DNA of 64,000 nucleotides from Pseudomonas viridiflava (GTDB lineage Bacteria > Pseudomonadota > Gammaproteobacteria > Pseudomonadales > Pseudomonadaceae), in the NCBI RefSeq assembly GCF_900602065.1, contig NZ_UWFN01000328.1:124001-188000 (forward strand). Direction: 5' to 3'. A program made the position numbers and the translations under genes. The notes beneath the pieces were generated by a model. The model was not told the DNA's origin, ran no database searches, and was given only the letters and a program-made list of their open reading frames with translations. Numbering within the stretch: the stretch's first letter is position 1; each line of letters starts with the position of its first letter. Positions 43,568-53,363 of the stretch are shown piece after piece.

Positions 43568-45169
43568 ATGGGAAAACATGTATTCAAACCACTGCTTTTG
43601 ACCTCCGCCCTTCTGGCCTGCGCGCCATTGGCTCACGCTGCCAGCACGCTGGTCTATTGCTCCGAAGCCAGTCCCGCAGGCTTTGACCCTAGCCAGTACA
43701 CCAGCGGCACAGACTTCGATGCCTCGGCAGAAACGGTGTTCAACCGCCTGACGCAGTTCAAGCGCGGCGGTACCGAAGTCGAGCCTGGGCTGGCCACAAA
43801 ATGGGATGTTTCAAGCGACGGCCTGACGTACACCTTTCACCTGCGTCCCGGCGTCAAGTTCCACACCACTGATTACTTCACCCCGACCCGGGACTTCAAC
43901 GCCGACGACGTATTGTTCACCTTCCAGCGCCTGCTGGACGCCAACCACCCGTTCCGCAAGGCATACCCGTCTGAGTCTCCGTATTTCACCGATATGGGAA
44001 TGAACACCACGATCAAGAGCGTCGAGAAAATCGACGACCAGACCGTGAAGTTCAACCTGAACAACGTCGATGCAGCGTTCGTGCAGAACCTGGCCATGAG
44101 CTTTGCGTCGGTGCAGTCGGCTGAATATGCGGGCCAGTTGCTCAAGCAGGGCAAAGCCGAAGAGCTCAATCAGAAGCCGATTGGCACGGGCCCCTTCGTC
44201 TTCAAGCGCTACCAGAAAGATGCACAGATTCGCTATGACGCCAATACCGCCTACTGGAAACCTGAAGATGTGAAACTTGATCACTTGATCTTCTCCATCA
44301 ACGGCGATGCAGCGGTTCGCCTGCAGAAACTCAAGGCAGGCGAGTGCCAGGTCAGCGGTTATCCGCGTCCGCAGGACATTGAGCAGATGGAGAAGGATCC
44401 AAACCTCAAAGTCATTAGCCAGCCGGGCTTCAACCTCGGTTTCCTGGCCTATAACGTGACCCATCCGCCCCTGGATCAACTCAAGGTGCGCCAGGCGCTG
44501 GACATGGCCATTGATAAACCGGCGATCATCAAGGCCGTTTACCAAAGTGCCGGGCAACTCGCCCAGAACGCCATTCCCCCGGGACAATGGAGTTATGACC
44601 CGACTATCAAGGATGCACCGCACGATCCGGTAAAAGCCAAACAGCTTCTCAAGGAAGCCGGGATCGCGCCGGGTACGCAGATCAATCTGTGGGCAATGAC
44701 CGTGCAACGCGCGTCCAACCCCAACGCACGCATGTCGGCCCAGATGATTCAGGCCGATTGGGCCAAGGTCGGCATCAAAGCCAATATCGTCAGTTATGAG
44801 TGGGGCGAGTACATCAAGCGCGCCAAGGCTGGCGAGCACGATGCAATGATCTACGGCTGGACGGGTGACAACGGCGACCCGGACAACTGGCTCGGTGTGT
44901 TGTACAGCTGCGCAGCCGTCAAAGGCAGCAACTACGCGAAGTGGTGCGACCCCGCCTACGACAAGCTTGTACAAAAAGCCAAGCTGACCACGGACCGCGA
45001 CGAGCGCATCAAGCTGTATCAACAGGCGCAGCAGATCCTCAAGGCACAAGTACCGATTACACCGATTGCCAATTCCCGGGTCTTCCAGCCGATGCGCAAG
45101 GAAGTACAGGACTTCAAACTAAGCCCCTTCGGCCTGACACCGTTTTATGGTGTAAGCCTGACCAAATAA
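43568..45169 (+). CDS. dppA: Dipeptide ABC transporter substrate-binding protein (first copy)
   Basis: The 533-residue protein has a signal peptide (LLLTSALLACAPLAHAA) and is an SBP family 5 member: LVYCSEASPAGFDPSQYTSGTDFDASAETVFNRL opens the mature domain and VEPGLATKWDVSSDGLTYTFHLRPGVKFH is the family signature. It resembles DppA1/DppA2 of P. aeruginosa. It delivers di- and tripeptides to DppBC in the periplasm. It is the first of four paralogues in 9 kb. GAGGG precedes the ATG. Confidence 0.88.
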   Translation: MGKHVFKPLLLTSALLACAPLAHAASTLVYCSEASPAGFDPSQYTSGTDFDASAETVFNRLTQFKRGGTEVEPGLATKWDVSSDGLTYTFHLRPGVKFHTTDYFTPTRDFNADDVLFTFQRLLDANHPFRKAYPSESPYFTDMGMNTTIKSVEKIDDQTVKFNLNNVDAAFVQNLAMSFASVQSAEYAGQLLKQGKAEELNQKPIGTGPFVFKRYQKDAQIRYDANTAYWKPEDVKLDHLIFSINGDAAVRLQKLKAGECQVSGYPRPQDIEQMEKDPNLKVISQPGFNLGFLAYNVTHPPLDQLKVRQALDMAIDKPAIIKAVYQSAGQLAQNAIPPGQWSYDPTIKDAPHDPVKAKQLLKEAGIAPGTQINLWAMTVQRASNPNARMSAQMIQADWAKVGIKANIVSYEWGEYIKRAKAGEHDAMIYGWTGDNGDPDNWLGVLYSCAAVKGSNYAKWCDPAYDKLVQKAKLTTDRDERIKLYQQAQQILKAQVPITPIANSRVFQPMRKEVQDFKLSPFGLTPFYGVSLTK

Positions 45170-45452
45170 CCGGACCATTCGAAAAATTGGTAACACTGCC
45201 GCGCCAATCGAGTGCATTCAACACGTTTGACTGCGCACGATTGGTGCGCAAAACCTTCCCGAATGCGACGCGCAAACGATCAAATGCGTCAGAAATTACA
45301 CTTATGCGACATTCCTGTACGGTCGTGCCACACTTTGATACTTCTCTGACGTCAACGTGTTGCTTTGGGTATGGCCCCTGCATAAGTATCGGCAAGATCG
45401 GCTCACAAGGTCAGATCCTCTATTTTAAAAATGACAACAACCTGAGGCCACC

Positions 45453-47081
45453 ATGCTCAAACACGCGGTCATTCCGTTTCTACTCAGTGCAGGCTTGATC
45501 ACTGCAGCTCCTTTCGCTCAAGCGGCATCGAACCTCGTGTTCTGCTCCGAAGGCAGCCCGGCCGGTTTCGACCCAGGCCAATACACCACTGGTACTGACT
45601 TCGACGCAGCAGCGGAAACGGTTTTCAACCGTTTGAGCCAGTTCGAACGTGGCGGCACCGCTGTCGTACCAGGCCTGGCCACCAGCTGGGACGTATCCCC
45701 GGATGGCCTGACTTACACCTTCCACCTGCGTGAAGGCGTCAAGTTCCACACCACCCCGTACTTCAAGCCAACCCGCGAATTCAATGCTGATGACGTGCTG
45801 TTCACGTTCAATCGCATGATCGACAAGGATATGCCGTACCGCAAAGCCTATCCGACCGAATTCCCGTATTTCACCGACATGGCGATGGACACCAACATCA
45901 CCAAGATCGAGAAGGTTGATGCCCACACGGTCAAAATGACGCTAGGCACAGTCGACGCGGCTTTCATCCAGAACCTGGCCATGAGCTTCGCCTCCATCCA
46001 GTCTGCTGAATACGCTGACAAGCTGCTCAAGGAAGGCAAGCCGGAGCTGATCAATCAGCAGCCTATCGGCACCGGTCCTTTCGTATTCAAGAGCTACCAG
46101 AAAGACTCCAACATCCGTTACACCGGCAACAAGGACTACTGGAAGCCTGAAGACGTCAAAATCGACAACCTGATCTTCGCCATCACTACCGATGCTTCGG
46201 TTCGTGCGCAGAAGCTCAAGAAAGGCGAATGCCAGATCACCGCTTACCCGCGCCCTGCCGACCTTGCTCCACTCAAGGCCGACAAGGACCTGAAGATGCC
46301 GGATCAGGCAGGCTTCAACCTGGGTTACATCGCCTACAACACGATGGACAAGATCAAGGGTAGCGATCAGCCAAACCCACTGGCCATTAAAGAAGTTCGT
46401 CAGGCGCTGGACATGGCCGTGAACAAGCAAGGCATCATTGATGCGGTGTATCAGGGCGCGGGCCAACTGGCTGTAAACGCCATGCCGCCAACCCAGTGGT
46501 CTTACGACACCACCATCAAAGACGCACCGTTCGACGTTGAAAAAGCCAAGGCCTTGCTCAAGCAGGCCGGCATCAAGGAAGGCACCGAAATCACCCTGTG
46601 GGCGATGCCGGTTCAGCGTCCTTACAACCCGAACGCCAAACTGATGGCCGAGATGCTCCAGTCCGACTGGAAGAAAATCGGTATCAACGCCAAGATCGTC
46701 AGCTATGAGTGGGGCGAGTACATCAAGCGCGCCAAAGCCGGTGAAAACGGCGCAATGCTCATTGGCTGGAGCGGTGACAACGGTGACCCGGACAACTGGC
46801 TCGGCACCCTGTTTGGCTGTGACGCCATCAACGGCAACAACTTTGCCAAATGGTGTGACAAGCCGTTCGATACCTTGATCCACCAGGCCAAGGAAACCAC
46901 CGATCAGGCCAAGCGCACTGAACTGTATAAACAGGCACAGCACCTCCTCAAAGAGGCCGTGCCAATGACGCCTATCGCGCACTCAACGGTTTACCAACCA
47001 ATGCGCACTACCGTACAGGACTTCAAGATCAGCCCGTTTGGTCTGAACTCGTTCTACGGCGTTAGCGTTACCGGCAAGTAA
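45453..47081 (+). CDS. dppA: Dipeptide ABC transporter substrate-binding protein (second copy)
   Basis: The 542-residue paralogue has a signal peptide ending AQAASN. It carries the same opening (LVFCSEGSPAGFDPGQYTTGTDFDAAAET) and the motif DVSPDGLTYTFHLREGVKFHTTPYF. A short insertion (NTMDKIKGSDQPNPLAIKEVRQALDMAVNKQ) distinguishes it from the other copies. It stands 283 bases after the first copy, so it probably has its own promoter, and it is followed by a strong terminator. Confidence 0.88.
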   Translation: MLKHAVIPFLLSAGLITAAPFAQAASNLVFCSEGSPAGFDPGQYTTGTDFDAAAETVFNRLSQFERGGTAVVPGLATSWDVSPDGLTYTFHLREGVKFHTTPYFKPTREFNADDVLFTFNRMIDKDMPYRKAYPTEFPYFTDMAMDTNITKIEKVDAHTVKMTLGTVDAAFIQNLAMSFASIQSAEYADKLLKEGKPELINQQPIGTGPFVFKSYQKDSNIRYTGNKDYWKPEDVKIDNLIFAITTDASVRAQKLKKGECQITAYPRPADLAPLKADKDLKMPDQAGFNLGYIAYNTMDKIKGSDQPNPLAIKEVRQALDMAVNKQGIIDAVYQGAGQLAVNAMPPTQWSYDTTIKDAPFDVEKAKALLKQAGIKEGTEITLWAMPVQRPYNPNAKLMAEMLQSDWKKIGINAKIVSYEWGEYIKRAKAGENGAMLIGWSGDNGDPDNWLGTLFGCDAINGNNFAKWCDKPFDTLIHQAKETTDQAKRTELYKQAQHLLKEAVPMTPIAHSTVYQPMRTTVQDFKISPFGLNSFYGVSVTGK

Positions 47082-47085
47082 GGTC

Positions 47086-47118
47086 AAATAACTGCGCTGT
47101 AGTACAGCGCAGTTATTT
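47086..47118 (+). terminator. Strong terminator after the second dppA
   Basis: A perfect 15-bp stem (AAATAACTGCGCTGT and complement) with a 3-base loop, starting 5 bases after the stop codon. The descending arm ends in TTATTT. Confidence 0.85.
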
Positions 47119-47155
47119 CCATTCGTCGGTTAAATAAAGTTAGTTGCACAAGTTT

Positions 47156-47229
47156 TGTAGGAGCTGCCGAAGGCTGCGAATCGCGGTGCGTCAGATATAG
47201 CGCCATCGCAGCCTTCGGCAGCTCCTACA
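47156..47229. repeat. REP-type inverted repeat pair (GTAGGAGCTGCCGAAGGC family)
   Basis: TGTAGGAGCTGCCGAAGGCT and its complement flank about 30 bases. The remaining bases to 47439 show no gene. Confidence 0.85.
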
Positions 47230-47439
47230 TAAACTGCGCTAACTACATACAGAAGTTTCCTACGCACTTTTAGGCATCAGGTACTACATACAGTCTCGCC
47301 CAACGGACATACCTTCGAGGGCGCGGACCAAGCTATTTCATTTTGTTACTGAGCAGTCGAGAAGGCTTCCAGCTTGCAGGTAATGCTTTGCCTGGCAGTT
47401 GTTGGGCATTTACTACTCACTTGAAGGATAAGGATCATC

Positions 47440-49038
47440 ATGCGTAAAACCATTGCCATGTCGTCGTTGTTCAGCCTTGGTTTGCTGGCCATGACGCCTG
47501 CGGCTCAAGCCGCAAGCAATCTGGTGTTTTGCTCGGAAGGCAGCCCTGCAGGTTTCGACATCGCCCAGTACACGGCCGGCACCGATAACGACGCCGCCGA
47601 ACCGATCTACAACCGCCTGACCGAATTCGAACAAGGCAGCACTGCAGTCATTCCGGCACTGGCCACCAAGTGGGATGTGTCCGAAGACGGCCTGACCTAC
47701 ACCTTCCATTTGCGCGAAGGGGTGAAGTTCCATACCACGCCGTACTTCAAGCCAACACGCGAATTCAATGCCGATGACGTGCTGTTCACGTTCAATCGCA
47801 TGCTCAAACAGGATCACCCGTTTCGTGTCGCTTACCCGACCGAATTCCCGTACTTCAACGGCATGGGCCTGAACAAGAACATCAAGTCGGTGGAAAAAAC
47901 CGATCCGCTGACCGTGGTCTTCACCCTGAACAAGGTTGATGCTGCGTTCATCCAGAACGTCGCGATGAACTTCGCCTCGATTCTTTCCGCCGAATACGCC
48001 GATCAGTTGATGAAGTCCGGCAACCTGCACGACATCAACCAGAAGCCAATCGGTACCGGCGCGTTCGTATTCCAGCGCTACCAGAAAGACTCGCAAATTC
48101 GCTACAAGGGCAACAAGGAGTTCTGGGACCCGAGCCGCGTGAAAATCGACAACCTGATTTTCGCGATCAATACCGACGCCTCGGTACGGATGCAGAAGCT
48201 CAAGGCCAACGAGTGCCAGGTTTCGCTCAACCCACGCCCCGCCGATATCCAGAAGCTGAAAGAAGACAAAGACCTGAAGGTAATGGAACAGGCTGGCTTC
48301 AACCTGGGTTACATCTCCTACAACGTACGCCATGAGCCATTGGGCAAACTGGAAGTACGTCAGGCGCTGGACATGGCCGTCAACAAGCAAGCCATCATCA
48401 ACGCCGTGTATCAGGGCGCTGGCCAACTGGCAGTCAATGCCATGCCGCCGACCCAGTGGTCTTACGACGAGACCATCAAGGACAACCCTTACAACCCCGA
48501 AAAAGCCAAAGAACTGCTGCGCGCTGCGGGCATCAAGGAAGGTACCGAGCTGACCCTCTGGGCAATGCCGGTACAACGTCCTTACAACCCTAACGCGAAA
48601 CTGATGGCTGAAATGCTCCAGGCCGACTGGGCCAAGGTGGGCATCAAGGTCAAGATCGTCAGCTACGAGTGGGGCGAATACCTCAAGCGTACCAAGGCGG
48701 GCGAGCACGATATCTCGCTGATCGGCTGGACTGGCGACAATGGTGATCCGGACAACTGGATGGGCACGCTGTACAGCTGTGCGGCCATCGGCGGTAACAA
48801 CTACTCGATGTGGTGCGACGAGAAATACGATGCACTGGTCAAGGCGGCTGTCGCCACCGCAGATAGAGAGAAGCGTACCGACCTGTACAAACAGGCCCAG
48901 CAATACTTGAAACAGCAAGTGCCGATCACACCGATCGCTCACTCCACGGTCAACCAGCCGCTGCGTAAAGAAGTGCAGGGTTTCAAAGTCAGCCCGTTCG
49001 GACGTAATACTTTCACCGGCGTCAGCGTCGCCGACTAA
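47440..49038 (+). CDS. dppA3: Dipeptide ABC transporter substrate-binding protein (third copy, DppA3-like)
   Basis: The 532-residue paralogue (signal peptide ending AAQAASN; LVFCSEGSPAGFDIAQYTAGTDNDAAE) is directly followed by the OprD-family porin, the arrangement of P. aeruginosa dppA3-opdP. AAGGAT precedes the ATG. Binding of the peptide backbone is expected from the conserved ... TYTFHLREGVKFH and GWTGDNGDPDNWMGTLYSC segments. The latter includes the C-terminal Cys pair of the family. Confidence 0.88.
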   Translation: MRKTIAMSSLFSLGLLAMTPAAQAASNLVFCSEGSPAGFDIAQYTAGTDNDAAEPIYNRLTEFEQGSTAVIPALATKWDVSEDGLTYTFHLREGVKFHTTPYFKPTREFNADDVLFTFNRMLKQDHPFRVAYPTEFPYFNGMGLNKNIKSVEKTDPLTVVFTLNKVDAAFIQNVAMNFASILSAEYADQLMKSGNLHDINQKPIGTGAFVFQRYQKDSQIRYKGNKEFWDPSRVKIDNLIFAINTDASVRMQKLKANECQVSLNPRPADIQKLKEDKDLKVMEQAGFNLGYISYNVRHEPLGKLEVRQALDMAVNKQAIINAVYQGAGQLAVNAMPPTQWSYDETIKDNPYNPEKAKELLRAAGIKEGTELTLWAMPVQRPYNPNAKLMAEMLQADWAKVGIKVKIVSYEWGEYLKRTKAGEHDISLIGWTGDNGDPDNWMGTLYSCAAIGGNNYSMWCDEKYDALVKAAVATADREKRTDLYKQAQQYLKQQVPITPIAHSTVNQPLRKEVQGFKVSPFGRNTFTGVSVAD

Positions 49039-49055
49039 GCAAACTACTAACAGAA

Positions 49056-49085
49056 ACTCACTGCCCTTTACCAAGGGCGGTGAGT
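49056..49085 (+). terminator. Stem-loop between dppA3 and the porin gene
   Basis: ACTCACTGCCCTT pairs with AAGGGCGGTGAGT across TACC. There is no T-run, so it is more likely an RNA-stabilising or partial terminator element. Confidence 0.6.
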
Positions 49086-49212
49086 ATCACCGTTCCAGAA
49101 ATTCGTTTTGTTAGCAGATGTATCCAAAAAAAACGGGGCAAAAAAAGCCTCATACAACCAGAGCCAGACCAAAAAAACTGGCAACTATAAAGTAGTAAAG
49201 GGAGCTTCAATC

Positions 49213-50592
49213 GTGAGAAAAGTCAGTACCGCAGCAGTCGCTTTGTCTATTGCTTCATTGAGCGCAATGGTCCAGGCAGAACCCGTCAGTCAGGCATTTG
49301 TGCCAACTCAACTGAGCTCGAAAAGTGCACAGGGTGAGGCGGGTGGTTTCATTGAGGATTCACACCTGACCGGTACGACTCGCAACTGGTATGCCAACGA
49401 ACTGCGTCGCAGGGATAGCGAATACACTTACCAGAAGGACGGCGTTACCAAAACGACCCCGCGTCGTATCAACTGGCAACAAGGCACCATCGTCAACTAC
49501 ACCTCCGGTTTCACCCAGGGCGTTGTTGGCTTCTCCACTGAGCTGGCACTGTACAACGCGATTGCACTGGACCGGGATCAGGATCACTTCATCAGAAGCT
49601 CCAACCGTACTCTGGCTGACAGCGACGGTGACGCAGTGGGTCAATGGAGCAAGGCAGGTCTTGCCAACATCACAGCGCGTGTTTCCAACACCACGCTGAC
49701 CGCAGGCCGCCAGTCAGTGAACACGCCCGTACTGGCGTTCATCGGTAACCGCGCATTGCCATCGAGCTTCAACGGTGTGACGCTGAAAAGCGACGAGTTC
49801 AACAACCTGTCCTTCCAGGCGGGTAGCTACGACCGCGTATCGCCTCGTATGGAACAGAGCATGACCAAGTTCAGCTCTTCATACGCCAGTAACGGTGCGA
49901 CGGCAGATCGTGTTGACATGGCAGGCGTGGACTACAAACCGTTCGAGAGCCTGACCACCAGTCTGTATGCGTCCAACGTTGAAGACTTCTGGCACCAGTA
50001 CTACTTCGCGTTCACCCATGAACTGGGCGACACCGACGTACTGGGCCTGAGCTCTAACCTGAACTACTACAAAACCAAAGATTCCGGCAGCCGCAAACTG
50101 GGCCCGATCGACAACGACACCTACAGTCTGTCGTTCACCGCGACTCACAAAGCGCACAGCTTTAGCGTTGCTTACCAGGATGTAAACGGCGACGAATACT
50201 TCGACTACGTCAACGAAACCAACGCCATCTTCCTGGCCAACTCCCTGCTGTCGGACTTCAACGGCCCGAACGAGAAATCCCTGCAGCTGAGCTATGTGTT
50301 GAACATGGCTGAATACGGCGTACCAGGCTTGAAGTTCAACATCTACCAGGCTCGCGGCTGGGACATCGACGGTACCAAATACAAAGGCACTGCTTATAGC
50401 GACGTGCTGGGTATGGACGGCGAAACCCACTATGAGTACGGCATCGGCACTTCGTACGCTGTACAGTCCGGCCCACTCAAGGCCACCGCGATCCGCGCGA
50501 CCTACACTACGCACCGCGCCAGCGAAAATCAGGCTGATGGCAACATCAACGAATTCCGCCTGGTAACCACGATTCCATTCAACATCCTGTAA
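49213..50592 (+). CDS. opdP: OprD-family porin, OpdP-like (dipeptide uptake)
   Basis: The 459-residue product starts at GTG 49213 with GGGAG eight bases upstream, which removes an unlikely Lys-rich extension. The signal peptide is VRKVSTAAVALSIASLSAMVQAEP. The mature part is a beta-barrel of the OprD type: GFIEDSHLTGTTRNWYANE, INWQQGTIVNYTSGFTQGVVGFS and a C-terminal aromatic-hydrophobic strand ending TTIPFNIL. Its position between dppA3- and dppA4-type genes equals that of P. aeruginosa OpdP, an outer-membrane channel for dipeptides. Confidence 0.88.
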   Translation: MRKVSTAAVALSIASLSAMVQAEPVSQAFVPTQLSSKSAQGEAGGFIEDSHLTGTTRNWYANELRRRDSEYTYQKDGVTKTTPRRINWQQGTIVNYTSGFTQGVVGFSTELALYNAIALDRDQDHFIRSSNRTLADSDGDAVGQWSKAGLANITARVSNTTLTAGRQSVNTPVLAFIGNRALPSSFNGVTLKSDEFNNLSFQAGSYDRVSPRMEQSMTKFSSSYASNGATADRVDMAGVDYKPFESLTTSLYASNVEDFWHQYYFAFTHELGDTDVLGLSSNLNYYKTKDSGSRKLGPIDNDTYSLSFTATHKAHSFSVAYQDVNGDEYFDYVNETNAIFLANSLLSDFNGPNEKSLQLSYVLNMAEYGVPGLKFNIYQARGWDIDGTKYKGTAYSDVLGMDGETHYEYGIGTSYAVQSGPLKATAIRATYTTHRASENQADGNINEFRLVTTIPFNIL

Positions 50593-50602
50593 TTCGTGAC
50601 CT

Positions 50603-50646
50603 GACCGATCCGCCGTGGGGGCCAACACCGCGGCGGATCGGTCTTT
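50603..50646 (+). terminator. Rho-independent-type terminator after the porin gene
   Basis: GACCGATCCGCCG pairs with CGGCGGATCGGTC over a 15-base loop, then TTTG. It may set the porin's expression apart from the following transporter genes. Confidence 0.75.
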
Positions 50647-50672
50647 GACGCTCAATCAACGGAGGTTTCCCA

Positions 50673-52268
50673 TTGAAACTGCTATCGCTACGCAACTCTA
50701 TCGCCCTGGCACTGTTCAGCGCGGCACTGAGCGTCTCGGCCAAGCCTTTGGTGGTGTGCACCGAAGCCAGCCCTGAAGGCTTCGATATCGTTCAATACAC
50801 CACCGCTGTCACGGCTGATGCCACGGCAGAAACATTCCTCGACAAACTGGTCGGCTTCAAGCCCGGCACCACCGAGACTGAACCCAACCTCGCTGAAAGC
50901 TGGGACGTCAGTGACGACGGCCTGACCTACACGTTCCACCTGCGCAAAGGCGTCAAGTTCCAGACCACCGAGTATTTCAAACCAAGCCGCGAGATGAACG
51001 CCGATGACGTCCTTTGGAGCTTTCAGCGTCAGCTGGACCCGAAGCACCCATGGCATGAAAAATCTCTGACCGGTTACCCGTATTTCGAAAGCATGGGCTT
51101 CAATGACCTGCTTAAAAGCATTGAAAAAGTCGACGACCACACCGTCAAATTCACCCTGACGCGTCCTGAGTCGCCGTTCCTGCGTGACCTGGCCATGCCG
51201 TTCACCTCGATCTACTCCGCCGAGTACGCCGACCAGTTGCTCAAAGCCGGCAAAACCGCCGAACTGAACAGCAAGCCCATCGGCACAGGCCCGTTCATCC
51301 TGACTCGCTATGCCAAAGACGCTCAAGTTCGCTATAAAGCCAACCCGGATTACTGGAAGGGTGCAGTGCCCAGTGAAGCGCTGATTTTTGCGATCACACT
51401 GGACAGCAATGTGCGCCTGCAAAAGCTCAAGGCCAACGAGTGTCAGGTCGCGCTTTATCCAAAACCGGACGACATCGCAACCATCAAGGCTGACCCCAAG
51501 CTCAAGATCGACGAGATGGAAGCCATGATGACCAGCTACATCGCCATCAACACGACGCATAAGTACCTGAACGATGTGCGTGTGCGTGAAGCGATCAATC
51601 TGGCGTTCGACAAAAAGGCTTACATAAAGGCGCTGTTTGGTGAAGGCAAAGCAACTGAAGGGGTAAACCCGTATCCTCCAACCCTGCTCGGCTATGCCCA
51701 CGACATCAAAAATCCGACACATGATCTGGAAAAAGCACGGGCACTGCTTAAAGAAGCAGGCGTGCCGGAAGGTCAGGAGTTCAGCCTGTTCCTGCGTAAT
51801 GGCGGTGCAGTGACCAACCCGAACCCCGCGCTCGGTGCACAGATGCTGCAGGCAGACCTGGCGAAAATCGGGCTCAAGCTGAATCTTCGAGTGATGGAAT
51901 GGGGCGAAATGCTAAAACGTGCCAAAGCAGGTGAACACGACATGGTGTTTGCAGGCTGGGCTGGCGACAATGGCGACCCGGATAACTTCCTGACACCCAA
52001 CCTGAGTTGCGAAGCAGCGAAGAATGGTGAAAATTACGCCCGCTGGTGCAACAAGGCGTTTGAAGAAGCAATCTCCAAGGCCCGGGAAAAGACCGATCCA
52101 GCTGAACGGGCTGCGCTTTATGAACAAGCTCAGCAAATATTTGCCAAAGACGTGCCTTGGCTAAGCCTGGCTTATCCAAAACTGTTTACTGCAATGCGTA
52201 GCAACGTCGAAGGCTACCAAATTAGCCCGCTGACCAATAACAACTTCGCCACTACCAGGGTGAAGTAG
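50673..52268 (+). CDS. dppA4: Dipeptide ABC transporter substrate-binding protein (fourth copy, DppA4-like)
   Basis: The 531-residue paralogue starts at TTG 50673 with a perfect GGAGG seven bases upstream; no ATG is near. The signal peptide is short (LLSLRNSIALALFSAALSVSAKP). LVVCTEASPEGFDIVQYTTAVTADATAETFLDKL replaces the usual opening. It is the most divergent of the four and lies directly ahead of dppB, as does dppA4 in P. aeruginosa. Confidence 0.88.
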   Translation: MKLLSLRNSIALALFSAALSVSAKPLVVCTEASPEGFDIVQYTTAVTADATAETFLDKLVGFKPGTTETEPNLAESWDVSDDGLTYTFHLRKGVKFQTTEYFKPSREMNADDVLWSFQRQLDPKHPWHEKSLTGYPYFESMGFNDLLKSIEKVDDHTVKFTLTRPESPFLRDLAMPFTSIYSAEYADQLLKAGKTAELNSKPIGTGPFILTRYAKDAQVRYKANPDYWKGAVPSEALIFAITLDSNVRLQKLKANECQVALYPKPDDIATIKADPKLKIDEMEAMMTSYIAINTTHKYLNDVRVREAINLAFDKKAYIKALFGEGKATEGVNPYPPTLLGYAHDIKNPTHDLEKARALLKEAGVPEGQEFSLFLRNGGAVTNPNPALGAQMLQADLAKIGLKLNLRVMEWGEMLKRAKAGEHDMVFAGWAGDNGDPDNFLTPNLSCEAAKNGENYARWCNKAFEEAISKAREKTDPAERAALYEQAQQIFAKDVPWLSLAYPKLFTAMRSNVEGYQISPLTNNNFATTRVK

Positions 52269-52280
52269 AAAAATAATCCG

Positions 52281-52303
52281 GCGGGCTCTAACCAGAGCCC
52301 CGC
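52281..52303 (+). terminator. Stem-loop between dppA4 and dppB
   Basis: GCGGGCTCT pairs with AGAGCCCCGC (one bulge). Hairpins after binding-protein genes commonly keep permease expression below that of the binding protein. Confidence 0.6.
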
Positions 52304-52341
52304 TGGAATACGCCTAACCGGCTGATGAGGTACACACAAAG

Positions 52342-53352
52342 ATGTTTAGTTTTATCGCCCGCCGAGTGGGGTTGTTGATACCCACGTTTTTCGGCATCAC
52401 CTTGCTGACCTTTGCCTTGATCCGCCTGATTCCGGGCGACCCGGTTGAAGTCATGATGGGTGAACGCCGGGTCGATCCGGAAATGCACGCCCAGGCCATG
52501 GAACGTCTTGGCCTTAACAAACCCCTGTATGCGCAATACATCGACTACGTCGGCAAGCTCGCCCAAGGCGATCTCGGCGAATCTTTGCGCACGCGGACCA
52601 GCGTGTGGACCGAGTTCACCGCACTGTTCCCGGCCACTCTGGAACTGTCGATTGCAGCGCTGATCTTCGCGGGCATTCTCGGTCTGCTGGCCGGTGTCAT
52701 CGCGGCGCTCAAACGGGGCTCGTTATTCGATCACGGGGTGATGGGTATTTCCCTGGCAGGCTATTCGATGCCGATCTTCTGGTGGGGCCTGATCCTGATC
52801 ATGTTTTTCTCGGTGACGCTGGGCTGGACGCCGGTCTCCGGGCGTATCGACCTGCTGTATGACATCCCGCCAAGAACCGGTTTCATGCTGATCGATACAT
52901 TGCTCAGTGATGAAGAAGGCGCCTTCCTTGATGCCCTGCATCACCTGATTCTGCCCGCCATCGTGCTCGGCACCATCCCGCTGGCGGTGATCGCGCGGAT
53001 GACCCGTTCTTCGATGCTCGAAGTACTGCGTGAAGACTACGTACGGACCGCTCGTGCCAAGGGCCTGTCGCCTGCGCGCGTGGTGTTCGTTCATGGCCTG
53101 CGTAACGCGCTGATCCCGGTACTGACCGTGTTCGGCCTGCAAGTCGGCGCCCTGCTCGCCGGTGCGGTACTGACCGAAACGATCTTCTCCTGGCCGGGTA
53201 TCGGCAAGTGGCTGATCGAGGCGATCGGTGCCCGTGACTACCCAGTGGTGCAAAACGGCATTCTGCTGATCGCCTGCCTGGTGATCCTGGTCAACTTCGT
53301 GGTGGACATCCTCTACGGCTTTGCCAACCCACGCATCCGTCACCAGCGCTGA
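52342..53352 (+). CDS. dppB: Dipeptide ABC transporter permease DppB
   Basis: The 336-residue protein has the DppB N-terminus (MFSFIARRVGLLIPTFFGITLLTFALIRLIPGDPVEV) and six helices. The ABC permease EAA loop is REDYVRTARAKGLSPARVVFVHGLRNALIPVLT, followed by ETIFSWPGIGKWLIEAI. It forms the inner-membrane channel with DppC. GAGG precedes the ATG. It starts an uninterrupted dppBCDF run. Confidence 0.93.
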   Translation: MFSFIARRVGLLIPTFFGITLLTFALIRLIPGDPVEVMMGERRVDPEMHAQAMERLGLNKPLYAQYIDYVGKLAQGDLGESLRTRTSVWTEFTALFPATLELSIAALIFAGILGLLAGVIAALKRGSLFDHGVMGISLAGYSMPIFWWGLILIMFFSVTLGWTPVSGRIDLLYDIPPRTGFMLIDTLLSDEEGAFLDALHHLILPAIVLGTIPLAVIARMTRSSMLEVLREDYVRTARAKGLSPARVVFVHGLRNALIPVLTVFGLQVGALLAGAVLTETIFSWPGIGKWLIEAIGARDYPVVQNGILLIACLVILVNFVVDILYGFANPRIRHQR

Positions 53353-53363
53353 GATCCTTACCT

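Noticed and set aside
43811..45049. 412-codon minus-strand frame opposite the first dppA (similar ones opposite the second and third copies, for example 47413-49074)
   Set aside because: Long antisense frames arise from codon bias in GC-rich genes; they recur opposite each paralogue because the genes are homologous, not because the antisense frames are coding.
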